From CAYUYM01 sp964449305 (GTDB lineage: Bacteria; Bacteroidota; Ignavibacteria; SZUA-365; CAYQST01): a stretch of 15,725 nucleotides of DNA. The notes under the pieces were generated by a model, which saw only the letters and a list, made by a program, of their open reading frames with translations, searched no databases and was not told where the DNA came from. The position numbers were made by a program, and so were the translations under genes. The stretch spans positions 1 through 15,725 of the forward strand of contig CAYUYM010000073.1 in NCBI GenBank assembly GCA_964449305.1, given 5' to 3'. Positions 1 through 6,835 of the stretch are shown piece after piece. Numbering within the stretch: position 1 is the first letter of the stretch; every line of letters begins with the position of its first letter.

Positions 1-645
1 CATGCGCTCGATGCCCGGCACCACTCCGGCGGTGGAGATGGTGATGCGTGGTGCGGCCACGCCCTCGTTCCGCTCGTTCCCGATGATGTCGAGCGCCCTC
101 ACGACGGCGTCGTAGTTCAGCAGGGGCTCCCCCATCCCCATCAAAACCAGATTGGTGATCCTCGCCCCGGCGACGGCTTGGAGTGCATGGTACTGCCCAA
201 GGATCTCCCCCGGGGTGAGGTTCCGCCTGAGCCGGAGTGTGGCGGTGGCGCAGAACTCGCAGGCCAAGGCGCATCCCACCTGGGTGGACATGCACAGCGT
301 GAGCCGACTGCCTGACCCGCCTTCCGGCTCGCTGTCAGGATCCGCCTTGGTGGGGGGGATCAGCACCGCCTCCACTGCGTTTCCGTCACGCAGACGGAGC
401 AGGAACTTCCGCGTGCCATCAACGGACCGCTGCTCGTGGTGGATGACCGGAAGCTCGATCACCGCATGCCGCTCAAGGAGACTCCGATGCTCCTGGCTGA
501 TGTTGCGCATCCCAGGAAACGCATGGACGCGGGAGCGGTACATCCAGTCGTACACCTGACCCGCACGGAAGCGTGGCATTCCAAGTTGTGTCACGAAGGC
601 CTCCAATTCCGCCTTCGTCAGTCCGAATATCGGGAGTCGTTCCAT
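1..645 (-). CDS. rlmN: 23S rRNA (adenine-2503-C2)-methyltransferase RlmN, N-terminal part
   Basis: Radical-SAM enzyme that methylates C2 of A2503 in 23S rRNA, and in well-studied members also A37 of some tRNAs; it acts in the cytoplasm. The reverse strand from the ATG at 643-645 gives 215 residues and runs off the left edge. The N-terminal helical domain covers about residues 1-60. The radical-SAM cluster motif is C125-x3-C129-x2-C132 (within QVGCALACEFCAT), preceded by the conserved C118. RRNLTPGEI (140-148) and the SAM-binding GMGEPLLNY (170-178) are family hallmarks. The C-terminal third, with the second catalytic Cys (C355 in E. coli), lies outside the window. A Gly/Ser/acidic stretch at about 99-113 looks longer than the equivalent loop I recall in other RlmN proteins. 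No clear Shine-Dalgarno precedes the start, which was chosen because the protein begins there as the family usually does. The gene is divergent from the DUF2752 gene. The assignment is very secure. Confidence 0.95.
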   Translation of the reverse strand, partial: MERLPIFGLTKAELEAFVTQLGMPRFRAGQVYDWMYRSRVHAFPGMRNISQEHRSLLERHAVIELPVIHHEQRSVDGTRKFLLRLRDGNAVEAVLIPPTKADPDSEPEGGSGSRLTLCMSTQVGCALACEFCATATLRLRRNLTPGEILGQYHALQAVAGARITNLVLMGMGEPLLNYDAVVRALDIIGNERNEGVAAPRITISTAGVVPGIERM

Positions 646-648
646 GGA

Positions 649-680
649 AGAATCTATGATGGGGTGCGGGAAGAAACAAA
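649..680 (-). promoter_or_regulatory. candidate Bacteroidota-type promoter of rlmN
   Basis: On the minus strand, TTTG (677-680) lies 20 bp upstream of TAGATTCT (649-656). This partly matches the Bacteroidota -33 TTTG / -7 TAnnTTTG pattern, with the -7 box matching at 4 of 6 fixed positions. The -7 box ends 3 nt before the rlmN ATG, so transcription would start at or next to the start codon. That would give a leaderless message and would fit the lack of a ribosome-binding site. It is a weak call based on pattern only. Confidence 0.25.
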
Positions 681-708
681 TCACCGCGAATGGGCATTGC
701 ATTTCACC

Positions 709-1068
709 ATGCCTGCCCGTACCTTGCCGCGAACCACCATGAACATCACCGCACGAATACTCTTCGCCTGGTTGCGCCGGAACTGGCTGATGACTGCCGT
801 CATTGCATGGGAGGCTGTCGCGCTGCTGGTGGAGATCAACGGGGGCCCCGATTGCACCATCCCCTGCCTTTTCTCCACGGTGTTCGGTGTCCACTGCCCC
901 GGGTGCGGCCTCACACGCGCTCTTGGGCACCTCCTGGTGGGTGATGTCCGGGCTGCGTGGCAGAGCAACCCCCTCATCTTTCTCGTGATCCCCATCTGCA
1001 CTTCGGCCATGGTGATGAATTTTCGACGCTTCCTGCGCCATGCCCGCATCGGCATGTCCCACATCTGA
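709..1068 (+). CDS. DUF2752 family small membrane protein
   Basis: A 119-residue protein with the DUF2752 signature CPGCGLTRAL (63-72), followed by a Gly-Asp and a downstream SNPL (about 86-89), as in that family. Two membrane segments are visible, at about residues 26-42 and 87-104. A Cys pair at 49 and 53 precedes the CPGCG motif. The function of DUF2752 proteins is not established, and the Cys-rich motif could bind metal or form disulfides. The start is uncertain: ATG at 709 gives 119 residues and ATG at 739 gives 109; neither has a convincing Shine-Dalgarno, and both keep the two helices and the signature. The reading frame extends open further upstream, but that part overlaps rlmN antisense and is not credible. 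The acyltransferase gene starts 21 nt downstream, so the two are probably cotranscribed. Confidence 0.85.
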   Translation: MPARTLPRTTMNITARILFAWLRRNWLMTAVIAWEAVALLVEINGGPDCTIPCLFSTVFGVHCPGCGLTRALGHLLVGDVRAAWQSNPLIFLVIPICTSAMVMNFRRFLRHARIGMSHI

Positions 1069-1089
1069 TCGCAGAACCCATTCCACGAT

Positions 1090-1923
1090 ATGCCCGGACT
1101 CCGCCCACTTCCTTCGCCGCCCTTCGCCTCGCACGACACCTACGCCACGCCGGAGGGCCGACAGCGCCCATGCGCCAGGATCCTGCCCCCATCCCTCTAC
1201 TTTTACTCGCGCATGATCGCCACAGTGATCCACTCGGGCCGCATCGCGAAACGCGGCTCGTACGACAACACGATGTGGACGCGTTCGAGTGTCACCATCC
1301 TTCATGAACTGGAGGAGACGGGCTGCAGGCTCGACGTGCGCGGAATGCGGCACCTCACCTCCTTCGACGGGCCTGCGGTCATCATCGCCAACCACATGAG
1401 CGTGCTCGAAACCTTCATCCTGCCGGTGCTCATCAGCACGGTGAAGCGATGCACCTTCGTCATCAAGCCCAGCCTCATGGAGTACCCGGTGTTTGGCCCG
1501 GTGATGCGCGCAGTGCATCCCATCGTGGTGTCGCGTGACAATCCGCGCAAGGATCTGCAGATCGTGCTGGAGGAGGGGCAGGCCCGCCTCGCCGCTGGAA
1601 TGTCCATCATCCTGTTTCCGCAGACGACGCGGACAACGGAATTCCAGCCGGCTCAGTTCAACACCCTGGGTGTGAAGCTGGCACGCAATTGCGGCGTCCC
1701 GGCCATTCCCCTCGCGCTCAGGACCGATGCGTGGGGCAATGGCAGGCGCCTCAAGGATTTCGGGCGGATCGACCCGTCCCGCCGCATTCATTTCACCTTC
1801 GGCGCTCCGATGCGCGTCGAGGGGAACGAAAAGGAGGTTCACGCCGCCATCGTGCAGTTCATCGGTGATCACCTGCGCACGTGGTCTGTCGAGCACCAGC
1901 GCCCCGTCGATCCGGATCAATAG
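1090..1923 (+). CDS. PlsC-like 1-acyl-sn-glycerol-3-phosphate acyltransferase family protein
   Basis: A 277-residue member of the LPLAT/PlsC superfamily, which transfers acyl groups to lysophosphatidic acid or related acceptors at the inner membrane during phospholipid or lipid synthesis. The catalytic motif I appears as NHMSVLE (H102, E107), with Glu in place of the usual Asp. YPVFGPVMR (132-140) and the arginine-containing VVSRDNPRKDL (146-156) follow. Motif III is FPQTTR (176-181) in place of the usual FPEGTR, and motif IV is the GVPAIPLAL region (202-210). I recall the same variant residues in a PlsC-like subfamily with DAWGNG after motif IV (here 213-218), so they look subfamily-specific rather than inactivating. 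The start at 1090 lies 21 nt after the DUF2752 stop; the first 40 residues look poorly conserved and M42 (1213) is an alternative start. The exact acceptor substrate cannot be told from sequence. Confidence 0.88.
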   Translation: MPGLRPLPSPPFASHDTYATPEGRQRPCARILPPSLYFYSRMIATVIHSGRIAKRGSYDNTMWTRSSVTILHELEETGCRLDVRGMRHLTSFDGPAVIIANHMSVLETFILPVLISTVKRCTFVIKPSLMEYPVFGPVMRAVHPIVVSRDNPRKDLQIVLEEGQARLAAGMSIILFPQTTRTTEFQPAQFNTLGVKLARNCGVPAIPLALRTDAWGNGRRLKDFGRIDPSRRIHFTFGAPMRVEGNEKEVHAAIVQFIGDHLRTWSVEHQRPVDPDQ

Positions 1924-2019
1924 TCGGTTCTCTTCGCCATCCTCGTGCATGTGATCCCGCCCGATGCACATGACGGCGCACCACCACCCGTCACCACCAG
2001 TCACCCCATCATTCCCACC

Positions 2020-2024
2020 GGAGG
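2020..2024 (+). promoter_or_regulatory. Shine-Dalgarno GGAGG fixing the start at 2029
   Basis: GGAGG stands 4 nt before ATG 2029. The open frame begins earlier, at 1945, but the extra 28 residues are His/Pro-rich and lack a ribosome-binding site. This motif therefore argues for translation starting at 2029, directly in front of a hydrophobic segment. Confidence 0.6.
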
Positions 2025-2028
2025 CCGC

Positions 2029-2709
2029 ATGGAAACCAAGCTCAAAATCGCCCTCGTCGTGCTCTTCCTCATCAGCATGGTCCTGCCGGATTTCAAGGGC
2101 TGCAACAAGAACTTCAGTGCGATCAACGTCATCGGTTCCACCTTCGACATGCTCACGGAGGACAAGGCGACACCGGGTGAACCCGACATGGAAAAGCTGC
2201 AGGAGGGCATGCAACAGCTCGAGTCGGGTCTGGAGGAACTCTCCGGCGAAAAGACCAACCTCGGCATGCCGTTCAAGAATCCGAGCGAGGATTTCAAGGG
2301 CTACCTGATCGCGGGCACCGTGCTGCTCCTCCTGTCGTTCATCTTCATGATCCTCCAGCTTGTGCTCCGTTCACCCGACCTGCTCTCGCTGCGTCCCTGG
2401 TTCCTTGCCGCCGGCATCGCCCTCTTCTTCTATGTGGTGGATGTGTACCTGATCGTACAGGAGGGGGAGCAGTTCTTCTCGCTGCGGTACGGGTGGTACA
2501 TCCACCTCGTCATGAGTCTGGCCCTGATGCTCTACAGCAAGTGGATGCCCTCCATCGTCAGCCGGTACGAACCGCTCGCCGCCGGCGCGACGGTGGTCGA
2601 TCCATGGACTCCCGTGCCGCCGGACATACCCCCGGCCATCCCCCACGAGGCGCCGTCACCCACAGACGCCCCACCAGGATTCCCTCCGACGCCGCCACCC
2701 GTCGTGTGA
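2029..2709 (+). CDS. hypothetical four-helix membrane protein with proline-rich C-terminal tail
   Basis: I do not recognise this 226-residue protein. Visible features are an N-terminal hydrophobic segment (about 5-20), a charged, probably helical extracytoplasmic or cytoplasmic stretch (about 50-75, rich in Glu, Lys and Leu), and three closely spaced membrane helices (about 93-113, 125-144 and 156-172). A proline-rich tail (193-224) has repeated PP motifs and resembles linkers or protein-binding tails. The start was chosen at 2029 because GGAGG precedes it and the protein then opens with a Lys-containing n-region and a hydrophobic stretch. The gene follows the acyltransferase by 105 bp, and a likely terminator lies just beyond its stop, so it probably ends that transcription unit. 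Codon use matches its neighbours. The function is unknown. Confidence 0.75.
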   Translation: METKLKIALVVLFLISMVLPDFKGCNKNFSAINVIGSTFDMLTEDKATPGEPDMEKLQEGMQQLESGLEELSGEKTNLGMPFKNPSEDFKGYLIAGTVLLLLSFIFMILQLVLRSPDLLSLRPWFLAAGIALFFYVVDVYLIVQEGEQFFSLRYGWYIHLVMSLALMLYSKWMPSIVSRYEPLAAGATVVDPWTPVPPDIPPAIPHEAPSPTDAPPGFPPTPPPVV

Positions 2710-2716
2710 TCGACGC

Positions 2717-2772
2717 CCCATCGGTCCCCACATGGCCGGTGTGATGCCCGGGAACATGGACCGTGGGTTTTT
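2717..2772 (+). terminator. probable Rho-independent terminator after the membrane protein gene
   Basis: The left arm is CCCA (2717-2720), one bulged T, and CGGTCC (2722-2727). The right arm is GGACCG (2758-2763) plus TGGG (2764-2767), followed at once by five Ts (2768-2772). This gives a 10-bp stem with one bulge, starting 7 nt after the stop codon. The 30-nt loop is long and contains its own GC-rich complementary pieces, which lowers confidence. If real, it separates the permease unit from the genes upstream. Confidence 0.45.
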
Positions 2773-2967
2773 CATGCAACGGCCATGGAAAACGTCACCA
2801 GTCGGCGGCGCTGTCCGCCATCTTTGCACGATGTCTGCGAACAGAACATCATCCCTCCGGCGGGCATCACCATCCGACACGATACAGCATTCCAGGCGGA
2901 CGTGCAGCCACGAAAAACGCCCCTGCAGGGAAGCGCTGAACCCACTCCTTCACCAGGATCCATCGAC

Positions 2968-4335
2968 GTGTTTCCATCCAACGGCGCAAAAATCGGACTC
3001 ATCACCGCGATCACCGTGGTGTCTGCAAACATGATCGGGACGGGGGTGTTCACCTCCCTGGGCTTCCAGGTGGGGGGCATCCCGGAACCGTTCGCCATCA
3101 TCATGCTCTGGCTTCTGGGCGGCGTCACGGCGATGTGCGGTGCATTCGCCTATGCGGAGATCTCCACCGCGCTGCCACGCTCCGGCGGGGAGTACCATCT
3201 CCTCGGCAGCATCTACCACCCGAGCGTGGGCTTCGCCTCCGGATGGATCTCCCTGACGGCCGGCTTCGCCGCTCCGGTGGCCGCCGCCGCCATCGCCATG
3301 GGCGGCTATCTGGATGGCATCATTGCCGGTGGTGTGCCGGCAGCACCGGTGACTGGCGTGGAGATGCGGACCGCGATCGCCATCACCGTCGTGACCGGCG
3401 TCTCGCTCGTGCACCTGCTGAGCCTGCGCACCATCAGCCGCTTCCAGACCTTCTTCACCGGGCTGAAGATCCTCCTCATCGTCGCCCTCATCGGCCTCGG
3501 TTTCCTGTGTGGCAGCGGCGGCCGGGTGTCCTTCGCCCCAAATGCAGCCTCGCTGCAGACGATGCTCTCCCCCCCCTTCGCCGTGTCACTCGTGTTCGTG
3601 ATGTATGCCTACTCCGGGTGGAACGCGGCCACCTACATCGCCGGCGAGATCCGTGATCCGGCCCGCACCATTCCCTGGTCGCTGTTCCTTGGAACGGGAA
3701 TCGTCATTGTCCTCTATGTGCTGATCAACATGGTGTTCCTCTACACCACCCCCATGGCCTCCATCGAGGGCCGTGTGGAGGTGGGGCTCATCAGCGCACA
3801 GCAGTTCCTCGGCCCCACGGGGGGCTCCGTGATGGCGGCCCTCATCGCCATCGGACTCGTCTCCGCCATCAGCTCGATGACCTGGGCGGGACCGCGCGTC
3901 ACCATGGTGATGGGCGAGGACGTGTCGTTTCTCCGTGTCCTTGCAACGAAGTCACGCAATGGCATCCCCGTTGCCGGCATCGTCCTGCAATGGGCGCTGG
4001 CCGTGCTCCTCATCCTCACCTCATCCTTCGAGCAGGTGCTCGTCTACCTCGGGTTCACCCTGTCGCTTTCCACATTCATGACCGTGCTCGGCGTCTTCGT
4101 TCTGCGGTTTCGACAGCCGGATCTGCCCCGCCCCTACCGCACCTGGGGCTTCCCCGTCACACCGGCCTTCTTCCTGCTTGTCACCGGCTGGATGCTCGTG
4201 TTCCTGCTCCGCGACCGGCCGGTGGAATCCCTCGCAGGGCTCGGCACCGTCGTGCTCGGCCTCGGCGTCTATGCGCTCAATTCGTTCTTCACCAAGGGAA
4301 TCACCAATGACATCGCCCAGACCGGGATGGATTGA
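2968..4335 (+). CDS. APC-superfamily amino acid permease
   Basis: Inner-membrane secondary transporter of the amino acid-polyamine-organocation superfamily, likely importing or exchanging an amino acid. From GTG 2968 the protein has 455 residues, the usual family size, with about 12 hydrophobic segments. TM1 carries the substrate-backbone-binding motif GTGVF (24-28). YAEI (about 62-65) and RSGGEYHLL (71-79) are typical of the LAT/APC group. YAYSGWNAATYIAGEI, about 150 residues further on, is the TM6 region, with DPARTIP after it. The frame is open from ATG 2785, which would add 61 residues. I prefer GTG 2968 because AGGA stands 9 nt upstream, the extra part has less biased codon use and no hydrophobic segment, and a terminator at 2717-2772 leaves almost no room for a promoter before 2785. 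The 3' end overlaps the next gene by 29 bp. The substrate cannot be assigned. Confidence 0.9.
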   Translation: MFPSNGAKIGLITAITVVSANMIGTGVFTSLGFQVGGIPEPFAIIMLWLLGGVTAMCGAFAYAEISTALPRSGGEYHLLGSIYHPSVGFASGWISLTAGFAAPVAAAAIAMGGYLDGIIAGGVPAAPVTGVEMRTAIAITVVTGVSLVHLLSLRTISRFQTFFTGLKILLIVALIGLGFLCGSGGRVSFAPNAASLQTMLSPPFAVSLVFVMYAYSGWNAATYIAGEIRDPARTIPWSLFLGTGIVIVLYVLINMVFLYTTPMASIEGRVEVGLISAQQFLGPTGGSVMAALIAIGLVSAISSMTWAGPRVTMVMGEDVSFLRVLATKSRNGIPVAGIVLQWALAVLLILTSSFEQVLVYLGFTLSLSTFMTVLGVFVLRFRQPDLPRPYRTWGFPVTPAFFLLVTGWMLVFLLRDRPVESLAGLGTVVLGLGVYALNSFFTKGITNDIAQTGMD

Positions 4336-5524
4336 CCTTCGTCCGATCGCCACGCTGCTCCTCTGCCTCGCCATCATCCCTTCAGCACGCACCAATGCGG
4401 ACACCACACTACGGGCACGCCCGGCCTCCGTGCCCTGGACGGCACAGCATCCCGGGATGCCGGCATCCTTCGCCGCGCCGACACCGGACGATTCCACCAT
4501 CGGCGACCTGGCCGCGCTCCTCGGCGGGCAGGCATGCGGCACGGGTTCCCGCTGGGGATGGGTGATGAAGGACACCGCGTGGATGGCGTACCGCCGAGTG
4601 ATGCGACGCATGCATTCCGGTTTCGAGAAGCGCCATGCCGCCCCCCTGCGCAGCTTCGCCGCACGCGATCTTCCCCATACCAGCGCTGCCACGGGTGCGG
4701 TGTTCTACCCGTTCAGCGGCCCCGACATCGCCTTCCCTCTCATCCTCTTCCCGAACACGCCGCTCATCGTCATGCTGGCATTGGAACCGGTGGGAGGAGT
4801 CCCCGGGCTGTCGGCGGAGGAGCCGGATTCGGTGCGTCCCAACTTCGCCGCGCTCGAAGAATCGATCGACGACATCCTGTCCACCGGCTTTTTCACCACC
4901 TCGCGCATGAAGACGGAGTTCCGGTCCGGCGATTGGAAGGGCGTGATCCCGCCTCTCCTCGCCCTGCTCACGCTCGGCGGGCAGCAGGTGGTGGGGCTGG
5001 AGCTCATCGGCATCGGCGCCGATGGTCTTCTGCTGCGCGGGGACGAACGCCGCGGGTCACGCGTGCCGGGTGTGGAGATCCACTTCCAATCCGGTGATGG
5101 CAGGAGCGTGCGCAGGCTCCAGTATTTCTCGATGGATGCCGGCAACGGCACCATGACGCGACGCCCCGAATTCACCACCTACATCACGTCCCTCGCACCC
5201 GAGGTGGCCTACGTCAAATCCGCCTCCTACCTGCTTCACAGCGACGGCTTCTCGATGATGCGGGATCTGGTGCTCACGGCACAACGCATCGTGCAGGACG
5301 ACACCGGCGTGCCCCTGCGCTTCCTCGATTCCGGCACATGGACGGTGGATGTGTTTGGCACCTACGTGACCCCCATCAGTCCGTTCCAGGGGCGCGTTCA
5401 GAGCGACCTCAAGGCGCTCTTCGACCAGAAGCGTCCGGGCGCCCTGCCCTTCGCCTATGGCTACCACTGGACGCGGGGCCGGGCGCACATCATGGTCGCG
5501 ACGCGTCGGGGGGGACAGCGATGA
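4307..5524 (+). CDS. exported protein of unknown function, FYPFSGPD family, copy 1
   Basis: A 405-residue protein that I cannot name. It starts with a hydrophobic segment (about 12-26) followed by SARTNA, which looks like a Sec signal peptide, so it is probably exported. The conserved core begins with LRSFAA (114-119), followed by FYPFSGPD (133-140) and MLALEPVGGVP (156-166). Later come a KSASYLL segment, FSMMRDLVL and VQDDTGVPLRF, and it ends in a basic tail. No catalytic motif of a known enzyme family is evident. The start at 4307 has AAGGGA 7 nt upstream and overlaps the permease 3' end by 29 bp, so the two are translated from one message. The next gene, starting at 5521 within ATGA, is a full-length paralogue. 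The frame is open further upstream inside the permease gene, but only this start gives a signal peptide. The link to an amino-acid permease is positional only. Confidence 0.8.
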   Translation: MTSPRPGWIDLRPIATLLLCLAIIPSARTNADTTLRARPASVPWTAQHPGMPASFAAPTPDDSTIGDLAALLGGQACGTGSRWGWVMKDTAWMAYRRVMRRMHSGFEKRHAAPLRSFAARDLPHTSAATGAVFYPFSGPDIAFPLILFPNTPLIVMLALEPVGGVPGLSAEEPDSVRPNFAALEESIDDILSTGFFTTSRMKTEFRSGDWKGVIPPLLALLTLGGQQVVGLELIGIGADGLLLRGDERRGSRVPGVEIHFQSGDGRSVRRLQYFSMDAGNGTMTRRPEFTTYITSLAPEVAYVKSASYLLHSDGFSMMRDLVLTAQRIVQDDTGVPLRFLDSGTWTVDVFGTYVTPISPFQGRVQSDLKALFDQKRPGALPFAYGYHWTRGRAHIMVATRRGGQR

Positions 5525-6717
5525 AGTGGGGGACCATCCTCGTTGCGGCGCTCTGCCTCCAGGCCGCGGGGCCGGCGTGTTCGCGGCAGCAGCCACAGCA
5601 GAGGCACCCCCCTGTTCAGACCGCCGTGCCTGCCACAGCGGACACCTCCCTGCCGCGCACGGCGGTGACCGACGATTCGCTCGCACGCACCAATGATGTG
5701 GCACGCATGCTCGCGGGGCTGCGGCCGGCCGACAGCGCCTGGTGCCTGCCGTTGCTGCACAGCGCCGCATGGCAGAGACACGCCCGCGAGATGGACACAC
5801 GCTGGGCCTCGTTCATGGCGCGCCAGGGCGACCCCATCCGCAGCTTCGCGGCCACGCACCTCGCCGACATGCAGCGCGAAACACGCACGCTCTTCTATCC
5901 GTTCAGCGGACCGGACTTCGCCTATGCCGCGTTCTTCTTCCCGGAGGCGCGTCACACCATCATGCTCGGGCTCGAACCCGTGGGCGTGATCCCGGCTGTC
6001 ACCGGCAGCGAAGCCGATCTCTCGAAGAACCTGGGCGACATTCGCACCTCCCTCGGCACCGTGCTCGGGCTGAGCTTCTTCAAGACGGACAACATGAAGG
6101 TGGACCTTGTGCGCGGCCGCTGGGAGGGCGTCGTCCCGCTGGTGCTGACGCTCATGGCCCGCACCGGCATGACGATCCGCGGTGTCGACCTCGTCCACAT
6201 CGACTCCCTCGGAGTCCTGCATCCGACAGACACTGCGGCACGGCCGCTGCCGGCCATCCCCGGAGTGGTGTTCCGTTACTCGGCCCCGGGGGAACGCCTC
6301 GAACGCGACGCGACGTATTTCAGCTGCAATGTGATCGACCAGAGCATGGCGGCGCTGCCCGGCTTCGCCCGCCACATCGGCGGCATCGACGTTGATGCTT
6401 CGTTCTTCAAGGCAGCGAGCTACCTGTGCCACAACGACTACTTCTCCGTGATCCGCACCCTGGCACTCAAGGCACGCTGGCTGCTGCAGGACGACTCGGG
6501 CATCGCCATGAAGTATCTGCCTGCAGCGGAGTGGGATTTCACCTGGTTCGGCCGCTACACCGGCACCATCGGTCTCTTCGCCCGCCGCCGGCAGACGGCC
6601 CTGGACAGCGTCTTTCGCCAGCCGGGCATCACGCCGCTGCCCTTCGGCATCGGCTACAAATACCGCGCGGGCGAGTCGAACCTGATGCTGGGAAGGCGGA
6701 AAGCAGTGGGTTCCTGA
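5521..6717 (+). CDS. exported protein of unknown function, FYPFSGPD family, copy 2
   Basis: A 398-residue paralogue of the preceding gene product. A short hydrophobic N-terminus (about 4-16) ends in GPACSR, a signal peptide whose Cys20 might be lipidated, although GPAC is a poor lipobox. A low-complexity Pro/Thr/Ala linker (about 22-50) follows. The core repeats the order seen in copy 1: IRSFAA (106-111), FYPFSGPD (125-132), MLGLEPVG (148-155), a GRWEGVVPL segment, KAASYLCHNDYFSVIRTL, and LLQDDSGIAMKYL near the end. The start is fixed by the ATGA overlap with copy 1's stop and by the signal peptide; the frame is open back to 5338, but inside copy 1. It is followed by the terminator at 6745-6772, so it closes the permease unit. 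The function is unknown, probably periplasmic or envelope. Confidence 0.8.
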   Translation: MKWGTILVAALCLQAAGPACSRQQPQQRHPPVQTAVPATADTSLPRTAVTDDSLARTNDVARMLAGLRPADSAWCLPLLHSAAWQRHAREMDTRWASFMARQGDPIRSFAATHLADMQRETRTLFYPFSGPDFAYAAFFFPEARHTIMLGLEPVGVIPAVTGSEADLSKNLGDIRTSLGTVLGLSFFKTDNMKVDLVRGRWEGVVPLVLTLMARTGMTIRGVDLVHIDSLGVLHPTDTAARPLPAIPGVVFRYSAPGERLERDATYFSCNVIDQSMAALPGFARHIGGIDVDASFFKAASYLCHNDYFSVIRTLALKARWLLQDDSGIAMKYLPAAEWDFTWFGRYTGTIGLFARRRQTALDSVFRQPGITPLPFGIGYKYRAGESNLMLGRRKAVGS

Positions 6718-6744
6718 TCACCCGACACAGGCACGGAGAAAATG

Positions 6745-6772
6745 AACAGGGCGCAGTCACCCGCGCCCTGTT
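6745..6772. terminator. bidirectional hairpin terminator between convergent genes
   Basis: AACAGGGCGC (6745-6754) pairs perfectly with GCGCCCTGTT (6763-6772) across an 8-nt loop, giving a GC-rich 10-bp stem. It lies 27 nt after the stop of the plus-strand gene and in the 3' flank of the minus-strand receptor gene. On the minus strand it is followed by CATTTTCTCC, a short T-rich stretch. On the plus strand it ends in TT and then CGTC, so termination may be stronger for the receptor transcript. Confidence 0.6.
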
Positions 6773-6797
6773 TCGTCAATCGGACATATGTATGTGG

Positions 6798-6831
6798 CGC
6801 AGCGTGCTGCGCCCCGCAGCGTGCTGCGCCC
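6798..6831. repeat. two perfect tandem copies of a 17-bp hairpin-forming unit
   Basis: The unit CGCAGCGTGCTGCGCCC occurs at 6798-6814 and again, identical, at 6815-6831. Each copy holds the inverted repeat GCAGC-GT-GCTGC. With flanking bases the first forms an 8-bp stem (GGCGCAGC at 6796-6803 with GCTGCGCC at 6806-6813) and the second a 6-bp stem (6815-6820 with 6823-6828). The block ends 4 nt before the stop codon of the minus-strand receptor gene (6836-6838), so both hairpins would lie at the start of its 3' UTR. No T-tract follows directly. Confidence 0.85.
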
Positions 6832-6835
6832 GGGT

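Noticed and set aside
352..358. Run of seven Gs inside rlmN
   Set aside because: It encodes an ordinary Pro-Pro in a conserved frame, and there is no sign of a frameshift or slippage.
436..708. N-terminal extension of the DUF2752 frame
   Set aside because: It overlaps rlmN in antisense, lacks a ribosome-binding site and adds no family feature; the protein plausibly starts at 709 or 739.
1948..1972. Inverted repeat CATGTGATC / GAT-G-CACATG after the acyltransferase gene
   Set aside because: The stem is only 9 bp with a bulge, it is AT/GC mixed, and no T-tract follows, so it is not convincing as a terminator.
2819..2826. CATCTTTG resembling a Bacteroidota -7 box upstream of the permease
   Set aside because: No TTTG-like element is found about 19 bp upstream, so the match could be chance.
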